From Zymomonas sp. (GTDB lineage: Bacteria; Pseudomonadota; Alphaproteobacteria; Sphingomonadales; Sphingomonadaceae), in NCBI GenBank assembly GCA_027489105.1, contig JAIYAJ010000327.1:1-9809 (forward strand): DNA of 9,809 nucleotides. Reading direction: 5' to 3'. The notes under the pieces were generated by a model. That model was not told where the DNA came from, did no database searches, and worked only from the letters and a program-made list of their open reading frames with translations. This document shows, one piece after another, positions 1 to 5,856 of the stretch (positions within the stretch are counted from its first letter, which is position 1; every line of letters begins with the position of its first letter). A program made the position numbers and the translations under genes.

Positions 1-610
1 AAGCGGCCCCCCGCGACGCCGCCGCCGCCGCCGCTTTCGGCGGCGGCAGCACCGCCTCTAGCACCGCCGAAAAGTCGGCGTCCGCGAGCCCCTTGCCGTC
101 GGCGGCGACCGGCCAGCCACCGGCATGGCCTACCTTGGCTGCGTAAGGATCCGGATAGGGCAGGGCACGCAGCCCGAGCCCTGCCGCAGGCCGCTCATAT
201 TCGGCTGGCGGCGCAGCGACGATGTCGGCGGGCAGCGGCTTCTTCTCGGTCGCATCGCCCCACTGGACGACATAATTGTCCTGCACCCGGTTGATCGTGA
301 TCCCGTCGAACCAGCCGGCGCGGACCAGCGTGCGGATATTGTCGACATGTACCGGCGCGAAGCCCGGCGCGAGCGCGATCGCGACGCGGCGCCCGCCGTC
401 GAAGTCGAGCAGCAGCACATCCTCGTCGGGAAAGGCCTGCCAGTCGCCGGGCCCGCTGGCGGCCAATAGCTCCCCCGCCGTGGCCGGCGCTTTGGCCGCG
501 TGCGGCGCCGGCGCTGCGGCAAGCAGCGGCAGCAGCGCCGACAGGATCAGAACGGGTTTCGCGCTCCGGGCAGCAGGGCGGAGCGGAAGGCGGAATGCTT
601 TTGCGGTCAT
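1..610 (-). CDS. Periplasmic cyclophilin-type peptidyl-prolyl cis-trans isomerase, 3' end off the window
   Basis: Predicted exported cyclophilin that speeds cis-trans isomerisation of peptidyl-proline bonds during folding in the periplasm. About 203 codons are visible from the ATG at 610, and the stop lies beyond the left edge. Residues 1-38 look like a signal peptide: a basic start, then a hydrophobic stretch LILSALLPLLAAA. The cyclophilin core follows. FAPVHVDNIRTLVRAGWFDG (84-103) matches the family's helix and loop, and INRVQDNYVVQWGD (106-119) matches the FHRV..FM.QGGD active-site block. The catalytic Arg (R108) and Gln (Q116) are kept, while the usual Phe-His before the Arg is Ile-Asn. 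A short Pro-Lys-poly-Ala stretch (189-198), coded by GCC repeats, ends the visible part. The Shine-Dalgarno sequence is weak (GCGGGG directly before the ATG), so the start is less sure than the family. The gene is divergent from the tRNA-Ser gene and not related to the catabolic operon. Confidence 0.82.
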   Translation of the reverse strand, partial: MTAKAFRLPLRPAARSAKPVLILSALLPLLAAAPAPHAAKAPATAGELLAASGPGDWQAFPDEDVLLLDFDGGRRVAIALAPGFAPVHVDNIRTLVRAGWFDGITINRVQDNYVVQWGDATEKKPLPADIVAAPPAEYERPAAGLGLRALPYPDPYAAKVGHAGGWPVAADGKGLADADFSAVLEAVLPPPKAAAAAASRGAA

Positions 611-636
611 CCCCGCATGATACATGCTCCAGCGCC

Positions 637-665
637 TTGCGGAAGCCGCCGCGCCAAGCTAGGGA
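637..665 (+). promoter_or_regulatory. Candidate promoter of tRNA-Ser
   Basis: TTGCGG (637-642) and TAGGGA (660-665) are separated by 17 nt and would start transcription about 14 nt before the tRNA. The -35 box is acceptable, but the -10 box is poor (only its TA matches), so this is a position-based guess within the 75-bp gap between the isomerase gene and the tRNA. Confidence 0.25.
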
Positions 666-685
666 GCCAGCCTTCCAGTGCATGC

Positions 686-776
686 GGAGCGGTGGCCGAG
701 TGGTCGAAGGCGCTCGCCTGGAAAGTGAGTATACGGCAAAACCGTATCGAGGGTTCGAATCCCTCCCGCTCCGCCA
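686..776 (+). tRNA. tRNA-Ser, anticodon GGA
   Basis: Complete class II tRNA. The 7-bp acceptor stem GGAGCGG (686-692) pairs with CCGCTCC (766-772), followed by discriminator G773 and an encoded CCA (774-776). The anticodon stem CTCGC/GTGAG encloses the loop CTGGAAA, with anticodon GGA at 720-722, which reads the serine codons UCC and UCU. The long variable arm typical of tRNA-Ser has the stem ATACGG/CCGTAT. The T arm contains GGTTCGAATCC. All elements are intact. The IS481-family element begins only about 20 bp after its 3' end. Confidence 0.97.
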
Positions 777-800
777 TTCCGCATTTTGTACATACCAGAG

Positions 801-837
801 ACATGGGTGACAGGTTGTACCGGTCACATGGGTAACA
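801..837 (+). repeat. Left terminal inverted repeat of the IS481-family element
   Basis: Contains ACATGGGTGACA (801-812) and ACATGGGTAACA (826-837), two direct copies 25 bp apart that flank TTGTACCGG. It pairs with 2039-2075 at 30 of 37 positions. The transposase stop codon (824-826) lies inside it. Confidence 0.85.
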
Positions 838-2005
838 ACCTCGTGCCGAACGGGTTGTCGATGGTTTGCTGGGTTTTCTGTTCCAAGTCGATGTATCCGA
901 GATCGTAATCGAGGAATGAGACGAGCCATATTCGGTCGTCGACTTCCTTGCTGCCGAGTTTCTGGCCGGCGAGGACGGTCGAGACGTTGATCTTTCTCCG
1001 GTACATGCAGATTCGGCCGCAGGCGGTGACGAGCACGTCGCGGTCGTGGAAGGGATACTCGATCTGGGGCAGGCCCTGATAAGGTCTTGTCGCGGGGGTA
1101 TAGAGTTCGGCGGGACATTTCATGCCGAGCGCTTCATGCGGGCGCTCGTGGTTGAGCTCGGTAACGAAGCTGTCGAACCGGTCCTGCTGCTGGAGGAAGT
1201 TCATGCGCGCCGGGCGAGTCGCCTCGGCTTTGAGCGTCCGATGCATGCGTTCGTGCCGGCCGTTCTGCTGAGGCCGGCCTGGCTTGATCCGTTCGATGGC
1301 GATGCCGAGGCGGAGCCACCAGACGGACAGCTTGGACAGATTGTAGAGGCCGTTGGGACTGGCGAAAGGGAAGCCATTGTCGGACCGTATCGCGGTCGGG
1401 ATACCTCTTTCTCTGAACAGTCTCTCGAAGCTCTCGATGACGGGCATTTCGCGCGTCGATTCCAGCGCCTCACAGGCGAGCAGGAAGCGCGACGCATGGT
1501 CGGTCACGGTGAGCGGGTAGCAATATCGACCGCTGCCGAGTTTGAACTCGCCCTTGAAGTCGGTGCACCAGAGCTCGTTCGGGGCCAGGCCGGGCGACAG
1601 GGATGTTCCTGACGCCTTGTTTCGCCGCTTTCTGGCGCGGGTAACACGTCCATGGCGATCGAGCACCGCGTGAACGGTGCTGACGGACGGTACGCGATAA
1701 TCCCCGTCGAGCTTGCGCACCGGCAACTCCCGGATCTTGCGGGCGCCCCATCCCGGCTTGTCCTGCTTGGTCGCGATCAGCAGCTGCACGATCTGGTCGG
1801 GCAGCTGATTGGCGTATCGCACCGGACGGCGGGAGCGATCACATAGCGCGACCGGCCCATCCTCGCGGTACCGGCTGACGATCTTGTAGCCGGTCTTGCG
1901 AGATATGCCGAACTCCCGACACACATCGGTCATCGGCTCGCCCTCCAAAATGCGGGCCACGAAGCGCAGACGTTCGTCCATCACGGAGACTTCCTTCCAC
2001 GGCAT
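824..2005 (-). CDS. IS481-family DDE transposase
   Basis: Transposase of 393 residues that would cut and join the ends of its own element. The N-terminal helix-turn-helix lies at about 10-60 (MDERLRFVARIL, then DVCREFGISRKTGYKIVSRY). The integrase-type catalytic core (rve) follows at about 140-310, with D149 in CTDFKGEF, D209 in IRSDNG and E252 in NGRHERMHRTLKAE. The C-terminal LGYIDLEQ...NPFGTRL tail is typical of the family. The chosen start is the ATG at 2005 (MPWKEVSV), usual for this family and preceded by AGGGGAG 8 nt upstream. An internal ATG at 1981 (MDERL) with AAGGAAG 8 nt upstream is an alternative. The open frame continues upstream to an ATG at 2044, but that part reads through the palindrome and is unlikely to be translated. 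No frameshift or internal stop is present, and the length is normal. Confidence 0.92.
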   Translation of the reverse strand: MPWKEVSVMDERLRFVARILEGEPMTDVCREFGISRKTGYKIVSRYREDGPVALCDRSRRPVRYANQLPDQIVQLLIATKQDKPGWGARKIRELPVRKLDGDYRVPSVSTVHAVLDRHGRVTRARKRRNKASGTSLSPGLAPNELWCTDFKGEFKLGSGRYCYPLTVTDHASRFLLACEALESTREMPVIESFERLFRERGIPTAIRSDNGFPFASPNGLYNLSKLSVWWLRLGIAIERIKPGRPQQNGRHERMHRTLKAEATRPARMNFLQQQDRFDSFVTELNHERPHEALGMKCPAELYTPATRPYQGLPQIEYPFHDRDVLVTACGRICMYRRKINVSTVLAGQKLGSKEVDDRIWLVSFLDYDLGYIDLEQKTQQTIDNPFGTRLLPM

Positions 2006-2006
2006 C

Positions 2007-2042
2007 GACACATCTCCCCTGCGATCGCAGGGGAGATGTGTC
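2007..2042. repeat. Perfect 36-bp palindrome over the transposase ribosome binding site
   Basis: A perfect inverted repeat without a spacer, centred on GCGATCGC at 2021-2028. Each arm is 18 nt and begins GACACATCTCCCC. On the transposase mRNA the 3' arm holds the Shine-Dalgarno AGGGGAG, which would pair fully with CTCCCCT in the 5' arm. The palindrome ends 1 nt before the chosen start codon and overlaps the inner motif copy of the right terminal repeat. Confidence 0.85.
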
Positions 2043-2075
2043 ACCCATGTCTCCGGTACAGTCTGTCACCTATCT
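2039..2075 (-). repeat. Right terminal inverted repeat of the IS481-family element
   Basis: Contains TGTCACCCATGT (2039-2050) and TGTCACCTATCT (2064-2075), again 25 bp apart, flanking CCGGTACAG. It is the reverse-complement partner of 801-837. The outer copy is the less conserved one at this end. Confidence 0.85.
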
Positions 2076-2086
2076 CTCGGGCCGCT

Positions 2087-2112
2087 CATTGAGTAATGAC
2101 CATTATTCAATG
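2087..2112. repeat. 12-bp inverted repeat with 2-nt spacer
   Basis: CATTGAGTAATG (2087-2098) faces CATTATTCAATG (2101-2112), with one mismatch and the spacer AC. It lies 9 bp outside the right end of the IS element in AT-rich DNA. It could be a protein-binding site or a leftover of the locus before insertion; the role is unknown. Confidence 0.5.
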
Positions 2113-2170
2113 CTTTGGGACCTATTTCCGATAAGGCTATCTTAATGACGCTGGCTTGGTCGAGTGTTAC

Positions 2171-2194
2171 ACCATCGCAGATTTGCGAGATGGT
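2171..2194. repeat. Bulged stem-loop downstream of the operon
   Basis: ACCATCGC and GCGAGATGGT can pair as a 6+2 bp stem with a 2-nt bulge around a short AGATTT loop. It is about 170 nt after the alcohol dehydrogenase stop in the direction of transcription. Without a T-run it is at best a weak terminator or an RNA-end stabiliser. Confidence 0.3.
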
Positions 2195-2365
2195 TCCGGT
2201 TAACGGACTATAGGATCTAGAACGAGCCCACTATTTGCACCGGTAAAGCGGTGATGGAGTTGATAGGCTTCATTCTCGGTCAACGACGACACGCAATCCG
2301 CCGCGAGCCGCGCCGGTCTGTCACTACCGAGGCGATCGACCTCGACGACATAGCGCGTGACCCGG

Positions 2366-3469
2366 CTACGGCAGCAGGACCGCCTTGATGCAATGGCCGG
2401 CGGCCTGTTCGTCGATCGCGCGGTTGATGTCGGCGAGCGGGTAGGTGGAGATCAGCCGGTCGAACGGAAAGCGGCCGGCGCGGTGGAGCGCGACCAGTTC
2501 GGGAATGAAGCCGTCGAGATCGCTGTCGCCTTCGATGATGCCTATGATCCGGTGGCCATAGGTGATCAGCGAAGCGAGGTTGACCGACAGGCTGCTCTCC
2601 GGGCTCGACGGCACGCCGACCAGCCCCAGCATGCCGCGGCTGGCGAGGCTGGCCAGCGCTGCCTCGACCACCGCCTCGCGCCCGCTCGATTCGAAGGCGA
2701 AGTCGACGCCGTCGGGCAGGATCGCGCGGATGGCAGCGGCGATGTCGCCCTGCGTCGGATCGATCACATGACTGGCGCCGAGCTCCTGCGCGATGCGGCG
2801 GCGGGCTTCGACAGGTTCGACCAGGATGATCGTGGTGCAGCCCTGGACGACCGCGCCCATCACGGCGGCGAGGCCGACAGGGCCGCCGCCGAAGATCGCG
2901 ATGCTCGATCCGGCCGGGCAGGCGAGCGACCGCATCACGCCACCGGCTCCGGTCTGAAAGCCGCAGCCGAGCGGGCCGAGCAGTTCGATCGCGAGATCGT
3001 CGCCCTCGACCTTCACCACATTGCGCTCGCTGGCGAGCGCATGGCCGGCGAAGGAGGACTGGCCGAAGAAGTTGGACGACAGCGGCGTGCCGTCGAGGCT
3101 GAGCCCCGAGCTTCCGTCCGGGCGGCCGCCGGCATAGTTCAGCATCGGAAAGTCGCGGCAATAGGAGGGGTAATGCGCCTCGCATCGTGCACAATGGCCG
3201 CAGCTGGCGAAGCTCAGGACGACCCGGTCGCCAGGTGCCACCTTGGTCACGCCCGCGCCGACGGCCTCGACCACGCCCGACCCCTCATGGCCGAGCACGG
3301 CGGGGAGCGGGATGGGGATGAACTGGTCGCGCGTGATCAGGTCGGTGTGGCACAGGCCCACGCCAGCGATCCGCACCAGCACCTCGCCGGCGCGCGGCGC
3401 CTCGATCTCGATCGGCTCGACCGAGAAAGGGGCATGGGGTTCGCGGGCGATCGCGGCGATGGTCTTCAT
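2366..3469 (-). CDS. Zinc-dependent aryl/allylic-type alcohol dehydrogenase (MDR family)
   Basis: Predicted cytosolic NAD-dependent dehydrogenase of 367 residues that oxidises a primary alcohol to the aldehyde, here probably the product of the P450. The catalytic zinc ligands are C40 (GLCHTD), H61-E62 (GHEGSG) and C169 (GPLGCG). The structural zinc cysteines are C90, C93, C96 and C104. The Rossmann motif GGGPVG is at 194-199, and E218 at the end of the next strand favours NAD over NADP. The sequence FFGQSSFAGHALASERN and the segment around C169 closely resemble benzyl-alcohol dehydrogenases of the XylB/AreB and geraniol dehydrogenase type, so aromatic or allylic (terpenoid) alcohols are likely substrates. 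The start is the ATG at 3469, preceded by GAGGA 6 nt upstream; the open frame extends 29 codons further up without a comparable site. It is the last gene of the operon, 28 nt after the aldehyde dehydrogenase. Confidence 0.9.
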   Translation of the reverse strand: MKTIAAIAREPHAPFSVEPIEIEAPRAGEVLVRIAGVGLCHTDLITRDQFIPIPLPAVLGHEGSGVVEAVGAGVTKVAPGDRVVLSFASCGHCARCEAHYPSYCRDFPMLNYAGGRPDGSSGLSLDGTPLSSNFFGQSSFAGHALASERNVVKVEGDDLAIELLGPLGCGFQTGAGGVMRSLACPAGSSIAIFGGGPVGLAAVMGAVVQGCTTIILVEPVEARRRIAQELGASHVIDPTQGDIAAAIRAILPDGVDFAFESSGREAVVEAALASLASRGMLGLVGVPSSPESSLSVNLASLITYGHRIIGIIEGDSDLDGFIPELVALHRAGRFPFDRLISTYPLADINRAIDEQAAGHCIKAVLLP

Positions 3470-3497
3470 ATATGTCCTCGATGGGCCGGAGAGAGGT

Positions 3498-4964
3498 TCA
3501 GAGGGAGACGATGACGGACTTGGGCTCGAGATAGGCGTCGAGCACCTCGGAGCCATTTTCGCGGCCTATGCCGGACATCTTCATGCCGCCGAAGGGAAAG
3601 GCGGGGTCGGCCAGCAGCACGCAGTTGACGAAGACGGTGCCGGCCTGGAGTGCGGCGGCGGTGCGGTGCGCGGTCGACAGGTCGCGGGTGAAGACATGGG
3701 CGGCCAGACCATAGTCGCTGTCATTCGCCAGCGCGACCGCCTCCTCGACATCCTCGAAGGGCGCGGTGACGAGGACGGGTCCGAACACTTCCTGGCGCGC
3801 AATCTCGGCATCGACGGGCACGTTCCGCAGCACGGTCGGCGGAAAGTAGAAGCCCGAAGAGGGTATCGCGACATCGGCTGCCAGCGCCTCGATGCCGGCC
3901 CCGCGCGCGCGGTCGACGAAGCCCGAGACGCGCTGGTGCTGACGCGCGCTGATCAGCGGGCCCATTGTGCTCGACCGGTCGGCACTGGGGCCGAGCCGCT
4001 GAGCGGCGCCGAAGGCGAGGATTCCATCGATCACCCGATCCTCGATCGACCGATGCACATAGAGGCGCGTGCCCGCATAGCAGACCTGCCCACTGTTGAA
4101 GAAACAGCCCATCGCCAGTTGCGGGATCGCCTGATCGAGATCGGCGTCGGCACACAGGATCGAGGGCGACTTGCCGCCGAGCTCGAGGGTGACCCGCTTG
4201 AGCGAGGGTACCGAGGCGGCGAGGATCGACTGGCCGGTCGCGGTCGAGCCGGTGAAGGCGACCTTGGCGATCGACGGGTGATCGACGAGGGCTGCGCCCG
4301 TCGCGGGATCGCCGGTGACGACCGACAGCACGCCATCGGGCAGGCCGGCCTGGCGCGCCAGTTCGACCAGCCGCAGCGCGGTCAGCGGGCTTTCGAGCGC
4401 GGGCTTCAGCACCACGGTGCAGCCGGCGGCCAGCGCCGGCGCGATCTTCCACATCGCCAGCACGATCGGGAAATTCCACGGCGTGATCGCCGCGACGACG
4501 CCGACCGGCTCGCGCCGCGAATAGACGTGAAAGTCGCCCGGGGTGGTCGACAGGGTTCCGGCACGCCCGGCCAGCTTGGTCGGCCAGCCCGCATAGACCC
4601 GCAGCCAGTTGATCGCGACGGGAATGTCGAGCGTCTCGGTGACCGAGATCGGCTTGCCCGTGTCGAGCGATTCCAGGGCGGCGAGGCGCGGCAGATCGGC
4701 CTCGATCGCATCGGCGAAGCGGTGCAGCAGCCGCTCGCGCGCCAGCGGCGACAGGTCTTTCCAGCCGGGCGCATGCAGCGCGCGTTCGGCGGCGCGGACG
4801 ATCTGGTCTACCTGATCCGCGTCGGCGCAGGCGATTTCGGCGAAGGCCTCGCCCGCGCAGGGGTCGATGTCCGGCACGGCGCTGGTCGTCGCCAGCCGAT
4901 CGCCACCGGCGAACAGGTCCAGCGTGGGCAGGACCAGATCTTCGAAACCCCTTGTGGCACCCAC
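3498..4964 (-). CDS. NAD(P)-dependent aldehyde dehydrogenase (ALDH superfamily)
   Basis: Predicted cytosolic enzyme of 488 residues that oxidises an aldehyde to the carboxylic acid, the step after the alcohol dehydrogenase. The catalytic Cys is C295 (FFNSGQVCYAGTR) and the general base is E261 (LELGGKSPS). The oxyanion Asn is N164 (TPWNFP), and the coenzyme motif FTGS is at 237-240. The C-terminal PFGGMKMSGIGRENG is typical of the family. The ribose-binding motif is KPALE: K187 is kept, but the Glu expected three residues later is L190. The start is the GTG at 4964, with AGGAG 8 nt upstream, and the upstream AraC stop TAG lies within that same site. Gaps are 11 nt to the regulator and 28 nt to the alcohol dehydrogenase. 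The length is normal and no defects are seen. Confidence 0.92.
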   Translation of the reverse strand: MGATRGFEDLVLPTLDLFAGGDRLATTSAVPDIDPCAGEAFAEIACADADQVDQIVRAAERALHAPGWKDLSPLARERLLHRFADAIEADLPRLAALESLDTGKPISVTETLDIPVAINWLRVYAGWPTKLAGRAGTLSTTPGDFHVYSRREPVGVVAAITPWNFPIVLAMWKIAPALAAGCTVVLKPALESPLTALRLVELARQAGLPDGVLSVVTGDPATGAALVDHPSIAKVAFTGSTATGQSILAASVPSLKRVTLELGGKSPSILCADADLDQAIPQLAMGCFFNSGQVCYAGTRLYVHRSIEDRVIDGILAFGAAQRLGPSADRSSTMGPLISARQHQRVSGFVDRARGAGIEALAADVAIPSSGFYFPPTVLRNVPVDAEIARQEVFGPVLVTAPFEDVEEAVALANDSDYGLAAHVFTRDLSTAHRTAAALQAGTVFVNCVLLADPAFPFGGMKMSGIGRENGSEVLDAYLEPKSVIVSL

Positions 4965-4975
4965 TGTGAATTCTC

Positions 4976-5839
4976 CTATCGGCGCCTGCGGAAATCGCTG
5001 GGCGTCTCGCCCGCAAATTGTCGGAAGGCGCGGGTGAAATGGCTCTGACTGGTGAAGCCCAGCCCCTCGGCGATCGTCGCGAGCGGCGTGTCCGACTGCT
5101 CGAGCATCTGGCGGGCCCGGTCGAGCCGAGCACGCATGACATATTGGTGCGGGCTGACGCCGGTCGCCTTCTTGAAGATCCGGCAGAAATGGGTCGGCGT
5201 AACGCCCGCCTGCGCGGCCATCGCTTCCAGGCTGTGATCGGCTTCGGGCCGCTCCAGGATCGCGTTCATGATGTGGTGGATGCGATAAGAGGAGAAGGCG
5301 GCGGTCGGGATCTCGGTCTTGCCGGAAGCGACGGGCCCGCGCAGCATATGCGCCTTCAGCGCATCGACCAGCGCGCTGACATAGACGTCGCGCTCGGCCG
5401 TATGCGGTGCATAGAGTTCACCCAACACCTGGCGGGTCAGAGCGACGCCGAGCGGGTCCGAAAAGGCGAAGCGCATGCGCTTGAACTGGTCGAGGGCGGG
5501 CGCCCGCTGGAGGTCGTTGGACGCGACGCTCAGGGTCACGACATCGAGCTCACCATCGACCAGCCAGCCGGTCGGCTGGCCCGAGGGGACGATGGTGGCG
5601 CAACCCGGCAGCGACGCGGTTTCGCTCCAGCCGTCGCGTTCCCAGGTCCTTACATTGGGCTTGCCCGCTATGTGCACGACGAACATCGGATCGGGCAAGG
5701 CGGGCAGGGTGTAGCTGCCGACGAACTGCCGCCAGCGACACAGGCGCCAGCGGCCATGCTCATTGCCCAGCTCCATATCGGGTGCGCGGCCCAGGGCATC
5801 CGCAATGATGTCTTCGTCGTGCCAGCTCTGGCTCGTCAT
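4976..5839 (-). CDS. AraC-family transcriptional regulator
   Basis: Regulator of 287 residues. The N-terminal half (about 25-165) has no enzyme motif and fits a ligand-sensing AraC-binding/cupin-like domain. The C-terminal DNA-binding domain (about 185-287) has two helix-turn-helix units: SLEAMAAQAGVTPTHFCRIF (203-222) and TIAEGLGFTSQSHFTRAFRQ (255-274), followed by the family ending FAGETPSDFR. The start is the ATG at 5839, with GGGGAGAGG upstream. The gene lies between the P450 (17 nt) and the aldehyde dehydrogenase (11 nt) on the same strand, so it is very likely co-transcribed with them. The natural target is the shared control region at 9365-9575, which would make a positive or negative feedback loop; this is inferred from position, as no AraC site is recognised. 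Confidence 0.93.
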   Translation of the reverse strand: MTSQSWHDEDIIADALGRAPDMELGNEHGRWRLCRWRQFVGSYTLPALPDPMFVVHIAGKPNVRTWERDGWSETASLPGCATIVPSGQPTGWLVDGELDVVTLSVASNDLQRAPALDQFKRMRFAFSDPLGVALTRQVLGELYAPHTAERDVYVSALVDALKAHMLRGPVASGKTEIPTAAFSSYRIHHIMNAILERPEADHSLEAMAAQAGVTPTHFCRIFKKATGVSPHQYVMRARLDRARQMLEQSDTPLATIAEGLGFTSQSHFTRAFRQFAGETPSDFRRRR

Positions 5840-5856
5840 CGTGACCTCTCCCCTCC

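Larger units (their letters stand above)
798..2078 (-). mobile_element. IS481-family insertion sequence, apparently complete
   Basis: An element of about 1.28 kb with a single transposase gene on the minus strand. Its ends are imperfect inverted repeats. Positions 801-837 match the reverse complement of 2039-2075 at 30 of 37 positions without gaps, and the identity extends outward by GAG (798-800 and 2076-2078), so the outer limits are uncertain by a few bases. Each end carries two direct copies of an ACATGGGTGACA-like motif 25 bp apart. No target-site duplication is visible: ACATACCA lies left and GGGCCGCT right. The transposase has all catalytic residues, so the element may still be mobile. 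It sits between the tRNA-Ser gene and the end of the catabolic operon. Confidence 0.9.
2079..2365. other. Intergenic stretch between the IS element and the alcohol dehydrogenase gene
   Basis: About 290 bp with no convincing gene. Positions 2101-2220 contain only about 45% G+C, clearly below the surroundings, which suggests foreign or decayed DNA. It holds an inverted repeat at 2087-2112, a bulged stem-loop at 2171-2194, a small CACCG/CGGTG hairpin at 2238-2253, and a 31-codon minus-strand open frame at 2200-2292 that could be the 3' remnant of a gene. No hairpin followed by a T-run is present, so a strong intrinsic terminator for the operon is not seen. Confidence 0.6.

Noticed and set aside
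24..47. 10-bp GC-rich hairpin with a CTTT loop
   Set aside because: It arises from GCC/CCG repeats that code for a Pro-Lys-poly-Ala stretch in the isomerase. No reason to see it as a separate element.
753..776. 3' end of tRNA-Ser as the attachment site of an integrated island
   Set aside because: No second copy of the tRNA 3' end and no integrase gene were found in the window, so an attachment site cannot be claimed.
595..835. Small open frames over the tRNA-Ser on both strands, including one reading EREGFEPS
   Set aside because: These are translations of the tRNA itself. GFEPS/GFESLP-type peptides are well-known false hypothetical proteins from the T arm of tRNA genes.
195..1118. 307-codon minus-strand open frame spanning the isomerase, the tRNA and the IS end
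   Set aside because: It crosses a tRNA gene and an IS boundary and uses a different frame from the recognised isomerase and transposase, so it is not a gene.
3243..5048. 601-codon plus-strand open frame opposite the aldehyde dehydrogenase and neighbouring genes
   Set aside because: It is a shadow frame caused by high GC at third codon positions. Its sequence is Arg/Gly/Asp/Ala-rich without motifs, while the opposite strand encodes complete enzymes.
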